Below, one piece after another: positions 39,932-48,367 of a stretch of 64,000 nt of DNA (positions are counted from its first letter, which is position 1; every line of letters begins with the position of its first letter). The DNA is taken from NCBI RefSeq assembly GCF_009806575.1, contig NZ_CP047095.1, positions 2,236,001 through 2,300,000 on the forward strand, read 5' to 3'. Source of the stretch: Rossellomorea marisflavi (GTDB taxonomy: Bacteria > Bacillota > Bacilli > Bacillales > Bacillaceae_B). The notes under the pieces were generated by a model. It searched no databases. It had not been told where the DNA came from and was given only the letters and a program-made list of their open reading frames with translations. Made by a program: the position numbers and the translations under genes.

Positions 39932-39947
39932 GTCTAATTTATTAGAC
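39932..39947. promoter_or_regulatory. Probable TetR operator: perfect palindrome
   Basis: GTCTAAT-TT-ATTAGAC, between the predicted transcript start and RBS of the MFS gene. Confidence 0.6.
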
Positions 39948-39965
39948 TTCTGTTTCACAAAGTAC

Positions 39966-39994
39966 ATCATATACCACTGGTTTATAATTTGCAA
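39966..39994 (-). promoter_or_regulatory. SigA promoter of the MFS gene
   Basis: Reverse strand TTGCAA (39994-39989), 17-base spacer, TATGAT (39971-39966). Confidence 0.6.
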
Positions 39995-40089
39995 TCATAA
40001 AATTTCGGATTGCGTAAGGGTTTGTAGAACCCGAGTATTTGCGGTACTATTACAACTAGACAGGTAGTTTATGTATAAAGGATGATTGT

Positions 40090-40965
40090 ATGAAAGACCG
40101 TAAGTTGCACGTGATAAAAATGTCTCATCAGCTCTTTATCGAGAAAGGATTCCTGGCCACGAGCATCCAGGATATCCTGAATTACAGCGGTATTTCCAAA
40201 GGTACATTTTACAACTATTTTTCATCTAAAAATGAATTGTTGATGGAATTGTTCAAATCCATATATATGAAGCTTGAAAAAGAACGGAATGACCTCTTGA
40301 TCGGACAGAGTGCCGATGATCTCGATATCTTCATCCAACAAATCGAACTTCAGGTAGCAACGAACCGCTCGAATAAACTATTGACGTTGTTCGACGAAGT
40401 GGTCGTTCTCCATGATGAAGACCTGAAGGAATTCTTCCATCGCGGCCAGCTTCGCATGCTCCGTTGGTATTATCAGCGGTTCATTGATTTGTTCGGCGAG
40501 GAGAAGAAGACGTATTTGCTTGATTGCACGATTATGTTCATTGGTATCCTGCATCAGAACCTGAAGTATCATTCCTTTGCATTTGAAGGATCTGATGCCA
40601 ATCTGCACGCCGTCGTGGAGTATAGCGTCAACCGGATCGTCCGGGTGGTGGAGGAAGCCTCTGAGTCAAGAGAGCAGCTATTCGACTATGAACTGATTGA
40701 TCAATGGATGCCGGACTTCAGGGATCAGGATCCCGATTTTCAGAAGGAGCTGCATCACGTCATTCTCTCCATGAAACAGCAACCGCTTTGTGATACGCCG
40801 AGATATACAGAGCTTCTTGAATTCATTCGCGATGAAATGCTTCATCATCCGAAGCCCCGCCGCTTCCTTGTTGAGAGTGCGATGGACACATTGCGTCAGA
40901 ACGACCGATTTTCCGAGGAAGCGCTGGACAAATTGAATCTTCTTATACACTCTTTTTTCGATTAA
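40090..40965 (+). CDS. TetR-family regulator
   Basis: 291 residues, longer than usual for the family. The N-terminal HTH is HVIKMSHQLFIEKGFLATS followed by GISKGTFYNYFSSKNEL. The C-terminal ligand domain is unusually long (residues 60-291) and rich in aromatic residues. RBS AAAGGATGATTGT. It lies divergent from the DHA2 transporter with 178 bases between, the classical layout of a local efflux repressor; the palindrome at 39932-39947 is a candidate binding site. A terminator follows. Confidence 0.9.
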   Translation: MKDRKLHVIKMSHQLFIEKGFLATSIQDILNYSGISKGTFYNYFSSKNELLMELFKSIYMKLEKERNDLLIGQSADDLDIFIQQIELQVATNRSNKLLTLFDEVVVLHDEDLKEFFHRGQLRMLRWYYQRFIDLFGEEKKTYLLDCTIMFIGILHQNLKYHSFAFEGSDANLHAVVEYSVNRIVRVVEEASESREQLFDYELIDQWMPDFRDQDPDFQKELHHVILSMKQQPLCDTPRYTELLEFIRDEMLHHPKPRRFLVESAMDTLRQNDRFSEEALDKLNLLIHSFFD

Positions 40966-40970
40966 CACAA

Positions 40971-41004
40971 AAAGCCATGCAGATTGGATCCTGCATGGCT
41001 TTCT
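40971..41004 (+). terminator. Terminator of the tetR gene
   Basis: AAAGCCATGCAG / CTGCATGGCTTT with loop ATTGGATC, then CTTTATG; it borders the 3' end of the converging small gene. Confidence 0.85.
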
Positions 41005-41235
41005 TTATGCCAGGCTGACGAAAAAAAACGGCGTTCCCTGTCCTAATACCGTTCCATATCTGCCTGGTCCTGTGTAACAACCATAGCCTACTCCCTTTGG
41101 TGACAGGATGGGTGCACCAGGTCGTCTTGGGATGGGGGGATAGAACGTGGCAAGGGAAAATGGACCGTAGGCGTACGATGTATCTGGAGAGGTTGCCTGG
41201 CCATAATAAGGACCTTTGGATTCCATGTTGGGCAT
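41005..41235 (-). CDS. Small Gly/Pro/Tyr-rich protein, unknown
   Basis: 76 residues from ATG 41235 after GAGAGGAGGGAATAC, a near-perfect RBS that argues for a real gene. Composition is rich in Gly, Pro, Tyr and Ser with one Cys (GYGCYTGPGRYG); no membrane helix and no family recognised. The make-up is reminiscent of spore coat or exosporium peptides, which is a guess. Confidence 0.5.
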   Translation of the reverse strand: MPNMESKGPYYGQATSPDTSYAYGPFSLATFYPPIPRRPGAPILSPKGVGYGCYTGPGRYGTVLGQGTPFFFVSLA

Positions 41236-41342
41236 GTATTCCCTCCTCTCTCCTCCATCCTATTCACAATGGATCCCCTGCGCTTTTCATCCTGGTCACG
41301 TTCCCATAAAAAAAGCCCTGGGGCATCGTGGCTCCAAGGCGT

Positions 41343-41756
41343 CTATAGTTGATAATCCAATTGAAAATCCGTGAGCACTTCGATGTGACTGAATCCTTTG
41401 CATGCATCTTCATAATGCCCCTCATTCACGAGTTCAGTGAATGACACAACCGTTTTGGTGTTCGTATCGAGATTGATGCGTTTTACTTTCAAATCCATGA
41501 CGTGGTATACGTAAAGATCATTTTTTTGTTCATCATATCCGAGGATCGGACCGAAATAGGCTTCTGCTTCGATGGAAGGGTGCTTGAACGGGTAATCGTG
41601 TTGGAAGTACCATTCACAAGCGGGATAATATTTGAGAGATAAAAATTCCAACTGTTCGACTTGATGATCGATGACATCCCTGGACTTTTTCCAGTCTTGA
41701 TAGAGCACTTCGGCTGTGACGATGTGGTGGTTGATCAATTCGCTCAGATGGGTCAT
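41343..41756 (-). CDS. Conserved hypothetical protein, 137 residues
   Basis: Start ATG 41756 (reading MTHLSELINHH), 8 bases after TTGGAGG; the ATG five codons earlier overlaps that RBS. Soluble, acidic, rich in Tyr and His; the first half is helical and the second (YFGPILGYDEQKNDLYVYHV) looks like beta strands. No domain recognised and no informative neighbour; a weak GC-rich hairpin with a T7 tract (41307-41343) follows on the reverse strand. Confidence 0.6.
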   Translation of the reverse strand: MTHLSELINHHIVTAEVLYQDWKKSRDVIDHQVEQLEFLSLKYYPACEWYFQHDYPFKHPSIEAEAYFGPILGYDEQKNDLYVYHVMDLKVKRINLDTNTKTVVSFTELVNEGHYEDACKGFSHIEVLTDFQLDYQL

Positions 41757-41881
41757 GATGAATCCCTCCAATGGATATAGTCCTTATCTTTCGTACTTTT
41801 ACTATAACGGATGCGAAGCTCCTTGTGTGTAAGGATTCCATGAAGAGTTTGTAAAGATTATAAAGATGGGCCTTATTGTTG

Positions 41882-41911
41882 AAAAAGACCCCTTTCACAT
41901 GAAAGGGGTCC
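41882..41911 (-). terminator. Terminator of the PBP gene
   Basis: Reverse strand GACCCCTTTC-ATGT-GAAAGGGGTC followed by TTTTTC. Confidence 0.9.
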
Positions 41912-41915
41912 ATTG

Positions 41916-44096
41916 TCAGTTGCTTTCTTTTCTAACCTGTTTCGTCTGCTTTTCAGCATCGTCTGCATTTTCGATTTTCTTATTGACATCATTTGTATTG
42001 TCAGAGGATTTTGCACGTTCTTTTTTAAGTTCGAAGTACTTATCCATCACGCGCTTCCCGATCTTTTTATCCAAGTACGGATCCGCTACCCCGCTTGCCT
42101 GGATGTGAGAGTAAGGGATGACAACGGCATAGGACACTTCAGGGTTATCAGACGGTGCATACCCAATAATCGTTGTATTGTAGTTCAATTGACCGTTCAC
42201 ATACGTTTCAGCTGTCCCTGATTTACCCGACGCATCATACGGTGCACTGTTGAACTCGGTATACGCTGTTCCTCTCGGAAGATGGTACACATCGTGGAAT
42301 CCAAGTTGTACATGGTTGATTTGGGCTGAAGTGGCATCTATACGATTTAACACTTTCGGCTCGTCTTCGTATACGATGGATCCCAGCCGTTTCTTATCTT
42401 CCGAGGGTTCCCTGATCTCCTTCATGACATGAGGCTCAATCCGGTACCCACCATTGGCGATTGTGGAAACATATTGAGCAAGCTGCATTGTGGTATACGT
42501 ATCGAACTGGCCGATGGCATAATCCAGAAGGAAACCTGGATCCGTTGCTGTCCCTTTCAGTCCGGATGATTCACCAGGAAGGTCCAGTCCCGTCTGCACG
42601 CCCAATCCGAACTGGGCAAAGTGATTACGGAATACGTCGAATGCATGAGGATTATTGACGATCGGTTCATTCGGCACATACTCTGCACCGGCAACTCGGA
42701 GGGCCACTTTCCACATATAAGAATTGGAAGAGATCCTGAGAGCGAATCGATCATCGATCGGCATCTGCCCATATTTGTTGAACCATGAAGATTTTACGGG
42801 TGTACCTTTGATATGAAGAGGTTCATCGACCAATGTCTCACCAGGGGTGAGATTCCCCGTCATATAACCTGTCAGGACGGTGGCACCCTTAACGGCTGAA
42901 CCCACTTCGTATGAAGAAGTGAACGTCCCGAGGGCCGCATCCTGCAGTTCATATTTCCCCGTCTGGCTATTTTTCACATACTGTTTTCCTGCCATGGAAA
43001 GGACTTCACCGGTATTGGGATTCATCATCACCACAAATGCCCGGTCAAGGTTCGGTGACACGTCCCTGTGGGCAACCTGCTTGGACAACTCGTCCTCAAT
43101 GATCTTTTCGACTTCCCGCTGGAGGTCCATATCAATCGTCAGGACGACATCTTTACCGCTGTGGCCCGATTGCACGAGTTTGGAATCAATGACGCTTCCA
43201 TTCTTCGTGATATCCTGGATCTGTTCTTTTTGTCCTTGGAGCACATCTTCATATTGCAGTTCTACGTAACTCTTCCCGACGCGGTCGTTGCGGTTGTAAC
43301 CTTCGGCAAGGTACGCATCAATGAGGTTTTTCGGGAGACCTTCTTTCGATGAAGATACATTCCCAAGGATGGTCCTGAGCGTATCGTCGAATACATAAGC
43401 ACGTTTCCAGTCCGTCGTGGTATTCACTCCCGGAAGTTCACTCAAGTGTTCACTGACCTTGGAGAATTCTTCTGTCGTGACGTTTTCGTTTTTGACGATT
43501 TGTGGGTTAAGGGCATATCCTCCAGCAAACTGACGATAGATCGAGATGATCTGAAGGTCTTTCTTTGTCAGGGAATCAAGTTCCTTATCCATGATGCGGT
43601 CCAACTTCATCTTGTAGACCTTATCATTCACGTCATCCGTCGACAGTTCCTCATCCGCTTGGAGCTTTTGGATCTCATTTTCAGTCACAAGAGCCTCTGC
43701 CTTCTTCGGATGCTTGGTGATCCAGTAGTCCTTTTTGTCGCGTACGGTCACACCTTTTGTATCCATCGTGATGTACTTGGATAAGTTCGTTGCCACTTCG
43801 ATCATTTCGTCGATGGAGGTCGTACTTGTCCTCGTATATGTAATGGCGTTCAGTGGAACATTGTCCACAATGACATTCCCGTAACGGTCGTAAATCTTTC
43901 CGCGTGGAACACTCGTCTTGACGACAACATCTTCCGTTCGTTCCACTTCGTTCTTGTAGTTTTCACCGTGGACGATCTGGACAAAACCCAATCTCATCTC
44001 GAGCAGGGAAAACAATAAGAACACGGAAAGGAACAACAGGTTCATCCTCATGGGAACGATGCTTTTTTTCTTGGATTTCTTGCTGCTTTTTCTCAC
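41916..44096 (-). CDS. Class B penicillin-binding protein (PbpA/PbpH-like transpeptidase)
   Basis: 726 residues. A basic cytoplasmic start (KKSKKKS), one membrane helix (about 18-40), a PBP dimer domain with TSVPRGKIYDRYGNVIVDN, and a transpeptidase domain with SAVK (catalytic Ser about 401), SSNSYMW (SxN) and KSGTAE (about 624). These enzymes cross-link peptidoglycan during cell elongation in Bacillus. The C-terminus carries a charged extension (DKYFELKKERAKSSDN...). GTG start at 44096 after GAAGGAAG. Which of PbpA, PbpH or PbpI it represents is unresolved. Confidence 0.9.
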   Translation of the reverse strand: MRKSSKKSKKKSIVPMRMNLLFLSVFLLFSLLEMRLGFVQIVHGENYKNEVERTEDVVVKTSVPRGKIYDRYGNVIVDNVPLNAITYTRTSTTSIDEMIEVATNLSKYITMDTKGVTVRDKKDYWITKHPKKAEALVTENEIQKLQADEELSTDDVNDKVYKMKLDRIMDKELDSLTKKDLQIISIYRQFAGGYALNPQIVKNENVTTEEFSKVSEHLSELPGVNTTTDWKRAYVFDDTLRTILGNVSSSKEGLPKNLIDAYLAEGYNRNDRVGKSYVELQYEDVLQGQKEQIQDITKNGSVIDSKLVQSGHSGKDVVLTIDMDLQREVEKIIEDELSKQVAHRDVSPNLDRAFVVMMNPNTGEVLSMAGKQYVKNSQTGKYELQDAALGTFTSSYEVGSAVKGATVLTGYMTGNLTPGETLVDEPLHIKGTPVKSSWFNKYGQMPIDDRFALRISSNSYMWKVALRVAGAEYVPNEPIVNNPHAFDVFRNHFAQFGLGVQTGLDLPGESSGLKGTATDPGFLLDYAIGQFDTYTTMQLAQYVSTIANGGYRIEPHVMKEIREPSEDKKRLGSIVYEDEPKVLNRIDATSAQINHVQLGFHDVYHLPRGTAYTEFNSAPYDASGKSGTAETYVNGQLNYNTTIIGYAPSDNPEVSYAVVIPYSHIQASGVADPYLDKKIGKRVMDKYFELKKERAKSSDNTNDVNKKIENADDAEKQTKQVRKESN

Positions 44097-44223
44097 TTTC
44101 TACGACACTTCCTTCATGTGAAAAACGTAACATTATCTAGTGTATAGAAAAATTCTTTATTTTTCTACCATTAACTTTGATCAATAATAGGAATAGGAAC
44201 GTTTGCATTCTTTATTAAAATGA

Positions 44224-44252
44224 AAAAACCGGCAGCCATAAGAGCTGCCGGG
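44224..44252 (-). terminator. Terminator of the aldo/keto reductase gene
   Basis: Reverse strand CCCGGCAGC-TCTTATG-GCTGCCGG followed by TTTTTTC. Confidence 0.88.
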
Positions 44253-44263
44253 TCTCGGGGAAA

Positions 44264-45196
44264 TCAGGAAAATACCCGATCGATGAACGCTATTTCGTTT
44301 TCTGAAAGTGTCACGTCCATTGTTTTGAGATTTCGTTCTACTTGATCCCGTCTCTTTGCACCTGGAATGAGGACATCAAGGGAGGGGCGGGAGAAATACC
44401 AAGCAAGGACGAGTTGACTGATTTCGACCCCTTTATCATCTGCCAGCTGCCTTAGCTCTTCTACTTTTTGAAGGTTGGACTTGAATGTACTGCCATGGAA
44501 GTTCGGCATATCTTTTCTCAGGTCCCCGAACGTGTCGGTCTCCTTGTATTTCCCCGTTAGAAGTCCCGCTTCAAGGGGGAAATACGGAATGAATGTGATG
44601 CCGTGTTGTTCCGTATAGGGAAGCAGCTCTTTCTCGGCGGATCGTTTCAAGAGATTATATTCAGCCTGTAGTACGTCCACATGACCGTTCTTGTTCGCTT
44701 CCTTTAGCTGTCCAATATCGAAATTGGAAACACCGATTGCCCTTATCTTTCCTTGATCCTTCATTTCTTTCAATGCACCGACCGCTTCATCCTTTGGTGT
44801 ATCTTCGTCAGGAAAATGAATATAGAATAAATCGATGTAATCCGTTTGCAGACGTTTCAAAGCCTCGTCGACGGATTGTTTAAGGAATGAGGGGGAGTTG
44901 GTGATTGTGACGTTACCATCCTCATCCAACTGATGGGCGGCTTTTGTTGCAATGGTTATTTCATCCCTCTTATAGTCTTTGATGACCTCACCAACAAGTT
45001 CCTCTGACCGTTTCGGTCCATAGATAAAAGCGGTGTCAAGCAGGTTTACTCCACGATCGAGAGCAGTCCGGACGACTTTTTTTCCTTCTTCCTCATCAAG
45101 ATTCGGGAACAAATTGTGCCCGCCCACTGCATTGGTTCCAAGACCTATGGGGAATACCTTTACATCTGAATGACCTAGGTTCACCTTATTTTGCAT
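44264..45196 (-). CDS. Aldo/keto reductase
   Basis: 310-residue NADPH-dependent (beta/alpha)8 oxidoreductase. Catalytic tetrad visible: Asp and Tyr in [18 protein letters not shown], Lys in IATKAA, His in FYIHFPDED. The cofactor region near [12 protein letters not shown] is typical. Resembles the YhdN/IolS-type general-stress reductases of B. subtilis that reduce aldehydes such as methylglyoxal; substrate not fixed. RBS AAAGGAGTGAAGCAAG precedes the ATG at 45196. Confidence 0.9.
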   Translation of the reverse strand: MQNKVNLGHSDVKVFPIGLGTNAVGGHNLFPNLDEEEGKKVVRTALDRGVNLLDTAFIYGPKRSEELVGEVIKDYKRDEITIATKAAHQLDEDGNVTITNSPSFLKQSVDEALKRLQTDYIDLFYIHFPDEDTPKDEAVGALKEMKDQGKIRAIGVSNFDIGQLKEANKNGHVDVLQAEYNLLKRSAEKELLPYTEQHGITFIPYFPLEAGLLTGKYKETDTFGDLRKDMPNFHGSTFKSNLQKVEELRQLADDKGVEISQLVLAWYFSRPSLDVLIPGAKRRDQVERNLKTMDVTLSENEIAFIDRVFS

Positions 45197-45286
45197 CTTG
45201 CTTCACTCCTTTGATTCAATCACTGGATGATACACTCCCCCATTTTCCCTTATCGAAGAGGAATTTAAACATATGGAATCTTTTGA

Positions 45287-45316
45287 TTGACTATGCAAGG
45301 GGCGATTGAGTATATT
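45287..45316 (+). promoter_or_regulatory. SigA promoter of the TetR-MFS operon
   Basis: TTGACT at 45287-45292, 18-base spacer, TATATT at 45311-45316. Confidence 0.6.
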
Positions 45317-45320
45317 TATG

Positions 45321-45336
45321 TAGACCAATCTCTATA
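45321..45336 (+). promoter_or_regulatory. LmrA/QdoR-box-like operator
   Basis: TAGACCAATCTCTATA just downstream of the -10, resembling the TAGACCxxTCTATA core bound by LmrA and QdoR of B. subtilis. Confidence 0.5.
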
Positions 45337-45360
45337 ATTCTTAGTAAAGGTGAGCTTTTA

Positions 45361-45957
45361 ATGAAGACTAATCCTACGAAGCGGCTGATTCTCGAGACGG
45401 CAGCACAGCTATTTCAAAAACAGGGCTATCATGGCACCGGCATCAATCAGATCATCGAAGTGAGCGGGACACCGAAAGGCTCCCTCTATTACCATTTCCC
45501 AAACGGAAAAGAGCAGATTGCCCAAGAGGCGATCAAGCTGGTGAAAGAGCATATTGTCGAACAGACAAAAGTGGATCTTCAACAGGATAAAGATGCATCC
45601 GAAGCCTTCCAACGACATATCCTTAATATCGCTGACTTTTATGATTCTGATAACGATACGGAATGGCTGAAGATCGGGACCCTTGCGTCCGAAACAGCCG
45701 CTACGCATGAGGAGCTGCGATCAACGTGTGAACTTGCTTTCAAAGAATGGCAGGAGCTTTATGCCGAAGCGTTGACTTCAAGGGGTTACCCTGAAAGAGA
45801 GGCCATGCCCCTTGCCATCACAATCAACGCGTTGCTCGAAGGTGCCACCACCATCTCGCTGATCGCCGGAAACAGAGATACACTTCGTATCATAGCTGAA
45901 CAAATACCTATCCTACTTCATAGAGAGAATTTAGTACAGGAGGACAATCACATATGA
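45361..45957 (+). CDS. TetR-family repressor, LmrA/YxaF-like
   Basis: 198 residues. HTH: LILETAAQLFQKQGYHGTG then GTPKGSLYYHFPNGKEQI, the LmrA/YxaF signature with the PNGKEQ variant. In B. subtilis LmrA (flavonoid-responsive) represses lmrAB. The gene overlaps the downstream MFS gene by four bases (ATGA) and is preceded by a box like the LmrA operator, so it probably represses its own operon. RBS AAAGGTGAG. Confidence 0.88.
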   Translation: MKTNPTKRLILETAAQLFQKQGYHGTGINQIIEVSGTPKGSLYYHFPNGKEQIAQEAIKLVKEHIVEQTKVDLQQDKDASEAFQRHILNIADFYDSDNDTEWLKIGTLASETAATHEELRSTCELAFKEWQELYAEALTSRGYPEREAMPLAITINALLEGATTISLIAGNRDTLRIIAEQIPILLHRENLVQEDNHI

Positions 45958-47414
45958 GTCATAGTCAATCGAACACCTCTTCACAGAGCGAAGGAACCTA
46001 TAAGGTTCTTCCGATCCTCACATCATTCCTTATCGCCGGATTCATCGGCCTTTTCAGTGAAACGGCACTGAACATGGCATTGAGCAATTTAATCCAGGAT
46101 TTCGGCATTCATGAAACAACCGCCCAATGGCTGACAACGGGTTACCTTCTCACGCTTGGGATTTTGGTACCTGTCTCTGGACTGATTCTGCAATGGTTCA
46201 CGACGAGACAGCTGTTTGTCGTCTCACTGGTCTTCTCGATCATCGGGACCTTCATTGCAGCCATCGCCCCGAACTTCGGCTTCCTGATGGTGGCACGTGT
46301 CGTGCAGGCAATGGGTACCGCACTGATGCTTCCGTTGATGTTTAATACCATTCTCCTGATTGTCCCGCCACATAAGCGCGGTAAGATCATGGGGCTCATG
46401 GGACTCGTCATCATGTTTGCACCGGCGGTAGGTCCTACGCTGTCCGGCTTGATCCTTGAATCCCTGACGTGGCACTGGATCTTCTGGATTTCACTGCCAT
46501 TCCTGTTGGTTGCACTGGTTTTCGGTATCTTCTTCATGCAAAATGTATCGACACCGACAAGACCAAAAATCGATATTTTATCCATCATCCTGTCCACGAT
46601 CGGATTCGGTGGTGTTGTGTATGGCTTCAGTTCAGCTGGTGAAGGCGGAGGTTGGAGTGAACCTGTCGTCATCATTTCCATTGCCGCCGGAGTCATCGGG
46701 CTTATCGTCTTCTGTCTTAGACAGCGAACCATGGCTCAGCCGATGCTGAACCTGAAGACGTTCAAATACCCAATGTTCGTTGTCGGATTGCTGCTTGTTT
46801 TGATCTGCATGATGGTCATTCTGTCATCCATGATCCTGCTTCCACTATACTTGCAAACGTCACTTGCCATGACGACCTTTGCCGCTGGTCTTCTCTTATT
46901 GCCGGGTGGGATCATCAATGGATTGCTATCCCCGATCATGGGAAGCCTGTTCGACCGCTTCGGTCCTAAATGGCTAGTCATACCTGGCCTTGCCATCGTC
47001 ATCGCATCACTTGCCGGTTTCTATACAGTGGACCTTGATACGTCTTCCTACTTCATTGTCGGAATGCACATCCTGCTTATGATCGGTGTATCCATGATCA
47101 TGATGCCCGCCCAGACAAATGGGTTGAATCAACTGCCACCTGAGCTTTATCCTGATGGAACGGCCATCATGAACACTCTTCAACAAGTTGCCGGTGCCAT
47201 CGGAACGGCTGTTGCAATCTCGATTCTTTCTTCTGGCGTGAAATCTTATTTGGAAGGCGGTGCGGATCTCTCGAATCCGTTAACCCCGCTTCTTGCATTC
47301 ACATCAGGTGTACAAAATGCATTCCTGTTTGCCATTATCGCTGCGGTTGTCGGATTCATCGTCGGACTATTCGTCAAGCGGGTGAAAGTCGATCATCCTA
47401 TGAGCTCTTCATAA
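45954..47414 (+). CDS. DHA2-family MFS exporter, LmrB-like
   Basis: 486 residues, 14 predicted helices. Blocks VARVVQAMGTALMLPLMFN and GLVIMFAPAVGPTLSGLI (antiporter motif C), then MIMMPAQTNGLNQLPPELYP. In B. subtilis LmrB exports lincomycin and puromycin; a drug-export role is expected here. Strong RBS ACAGGAGGACAATCACAT. Translationally coupled to the TetR gene and followed by a terminator. Paralogous to the MFS gene at 38373. Confidence 0.9.
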   Translation: MSHSQSNTSSQSEGTYKVLPILTSFLIAGFIGLFSETALNMALSNLIQDFGIHETTAQWLTTGYLLTLGILVPVSGLILQWFTTRQLFVVSLVFSIIGTFIAAIAPNFGFLMVARVVQAMGTALMLPLMFNTILLIVPPHKRGKIMGLMGLVIMFAPAVGPTLSGLILESLTWHWIFWISLPFLLVALVFGIFFMQNVSTPTRPKIDILSIILSTIGFGGVVYGFSSAGEGGGWSEPVVIISIAAGVIGLIVFCLRQRTMAQPMLNLKTFKYPMFVVGLLLVLICMMVILSSMILLPLYLQTSLAMTTFAAGLLLLPGGIINGLLSPIMGSLFDRFGPKWLVIPGLAIVIASLAGFYTVDLDTSSYFIVGMHILLMIGVSMIMMPAQTNGLNQLPPELYPDGTAIMNTLQQVAGAIGTAVAISILSSGVKSYLEGGADLSNPLTPLLAFTSGVQNAFLFAIIAAVVGFIVGLFVKRVKVDHPMSSS

Positions 47415-47417
47415 CGG

Positions 47418-47458
47418 AAAAGGTGCACAGACTTCATACTAAGTCGTGCACCTTTTTT
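47418..47458 (+). terminator. Terminator of the TetR-MFS operon
   Basis: AAAGGTGCAC and GACTT / AAGTC and GTGCACCTTT, then TTTTAT. Confidence 0.88.
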
Positions 47459-47470
47459 ATTTCATTTAAC

Positions 47471-47605
47471 TCATCTTACCTTTTCCTTCAATTCTTCCAG
47501 ATCTCCTTGTACCTTTGCCAATCTGATCGAAAGAACGATCATGTTGGCAAAGGCAACGAGTCCCGCTATGCTCATGCACAATGTGATGATGCCCAATGGG
47601 CCCAT
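47471..47605 (-). CDS. Small membrane protein with coiled-coil tail, 44 residues
   Basis: ATG 47605 after AAAAGGAGATGGAAGC. One membrane helix (ITLCMSIAGLVAFANMIVL) followed by a short charged helix KVQGDLEELKEKVR. No family assigned. Second gene of a two-gene unit with 47631-47786 (25-base gap). Confidence 0.65.
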   Translation of the reverse strand: MGPLGIITLCMSIAGLVAFANMIVLSIRLAKVQGDLEELKEKVR

Positions 47606-47630
47606 GCTTCCATCTCCTTTTCAATCAGGT

Positions 47631-47786
47631 TTACATCCCGCCAAGAAAGATGGAATAAATGCCCCATATCCCAACCAGGAAAGGGACCATCGACAGAACA
47701 ATGATCCAAATACTACGGCGCCAAGCTCCTAACGCCATTATAATAAGTCCGATAATGAGCAGAATAAAAATGATGCTAAATGTCAT
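47631..47786 (-). CDS. Small membrane protein, 51 residues
   Basis: ATG 47786 after GCAAGGAGGTAGAAG, a strong RBS. Two membrane helices (FSIIFILLIIGLIIMALGAW and IVLSMVPFLVGIWGIYSIF) joined by the basic turn RRSIW. No family assigned. First gene of the unit with 47471-47605; the overlap with the start region of the gene on the other strand is slight. Confidence 0.65.
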   Translation of the reverse strand: MTFSIIFILLIIGLIIMALGAWRRSIWIIVLSMVPFLVGIWGIYSIFLGGM

Positions 47787-47881
47787 CTTCTACCTCCTTG
47801 CAGATGGATAAGATGAAGGGAGTTTCATCATACTATACGGTAAGTACGATCATTCATAGGATTCAAGGAGTTGCTTTTATC

Positions 47882-48367
47882 ATGGATACGATCATCCACA
47901 GACTGGATTTCGGAGCGACAGGGCTGTGGTTCCCCATCACCGTGAGCCTGCTTTTAGCAGTATGCATGCTGATTCAGCCGAAACGATGTCTCTCCTGGGT
48001 AGAACTTTATATCACATTCGGCGTCGTTGGATTAGCTGCCTGGCTTTCAGATGTGCTGGTCATGAGGGTCCTTGACTGGGTCGATCTAGGAGACGCCAAG
48101 ATCACGGGCATCGGTGAGGTGCTTAGCTATACTCTCATTCCTGCTTCACTCGCCATTCTTTACCTGAACCTGACGACTCATGAAAAGCGTTGGAGAAATT
48201 CATTTTTATTCACACTGTTATCATTTCTCATACAGGCAGGCATGGAGTATTCCGGATATATGAAAGTGGTCTCTCCCCTCATCCTATACGTATCCCCGAT
48301 CTTTTATCTGATCGTATACAGGTTCATCCTGCCCATTCACCTCCGGATCATCCGAAAGCAACACTAA
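47882..48367 (+). CDS. Integral membrane protein, unknown
   Basis: 161 residues, about five membrane helices, from ATG 47882 (MDTIIHRLDF) with AAGGAG 11 bases ahead; the frame is open back to 47780 but that part runs through the promoter of the opposite gene. The pattern of short helices with ELYITFG and THEKRWRNSF loops is like small sporulation-associated membrane proteins, without a confident match. Its stop overlaps by four bases the stop of the converging P1 peptidase gene. Confidence 0.6.
   Translation: MDTIIHRLDFGATGLWFPITVSLLLAVCMLIQPKRCLSWVELYITFGVVGLAAWLSDVLVMRVLDWVDLGDAKITGIGEVLSYTLIPASLAILYLNLTTHEKRWRNSFLFTLLSFLIQAGMEYSGYMKVVSPLILYVSPIFYLIVYRFILPIHLRIIRKQH

Noticed and set aside
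47423..47732. Forward-strand frames after the LmrB-like gene
   Set aside because: They are antisense to two small membrane genes with strong RBSs and have no signals of their own.
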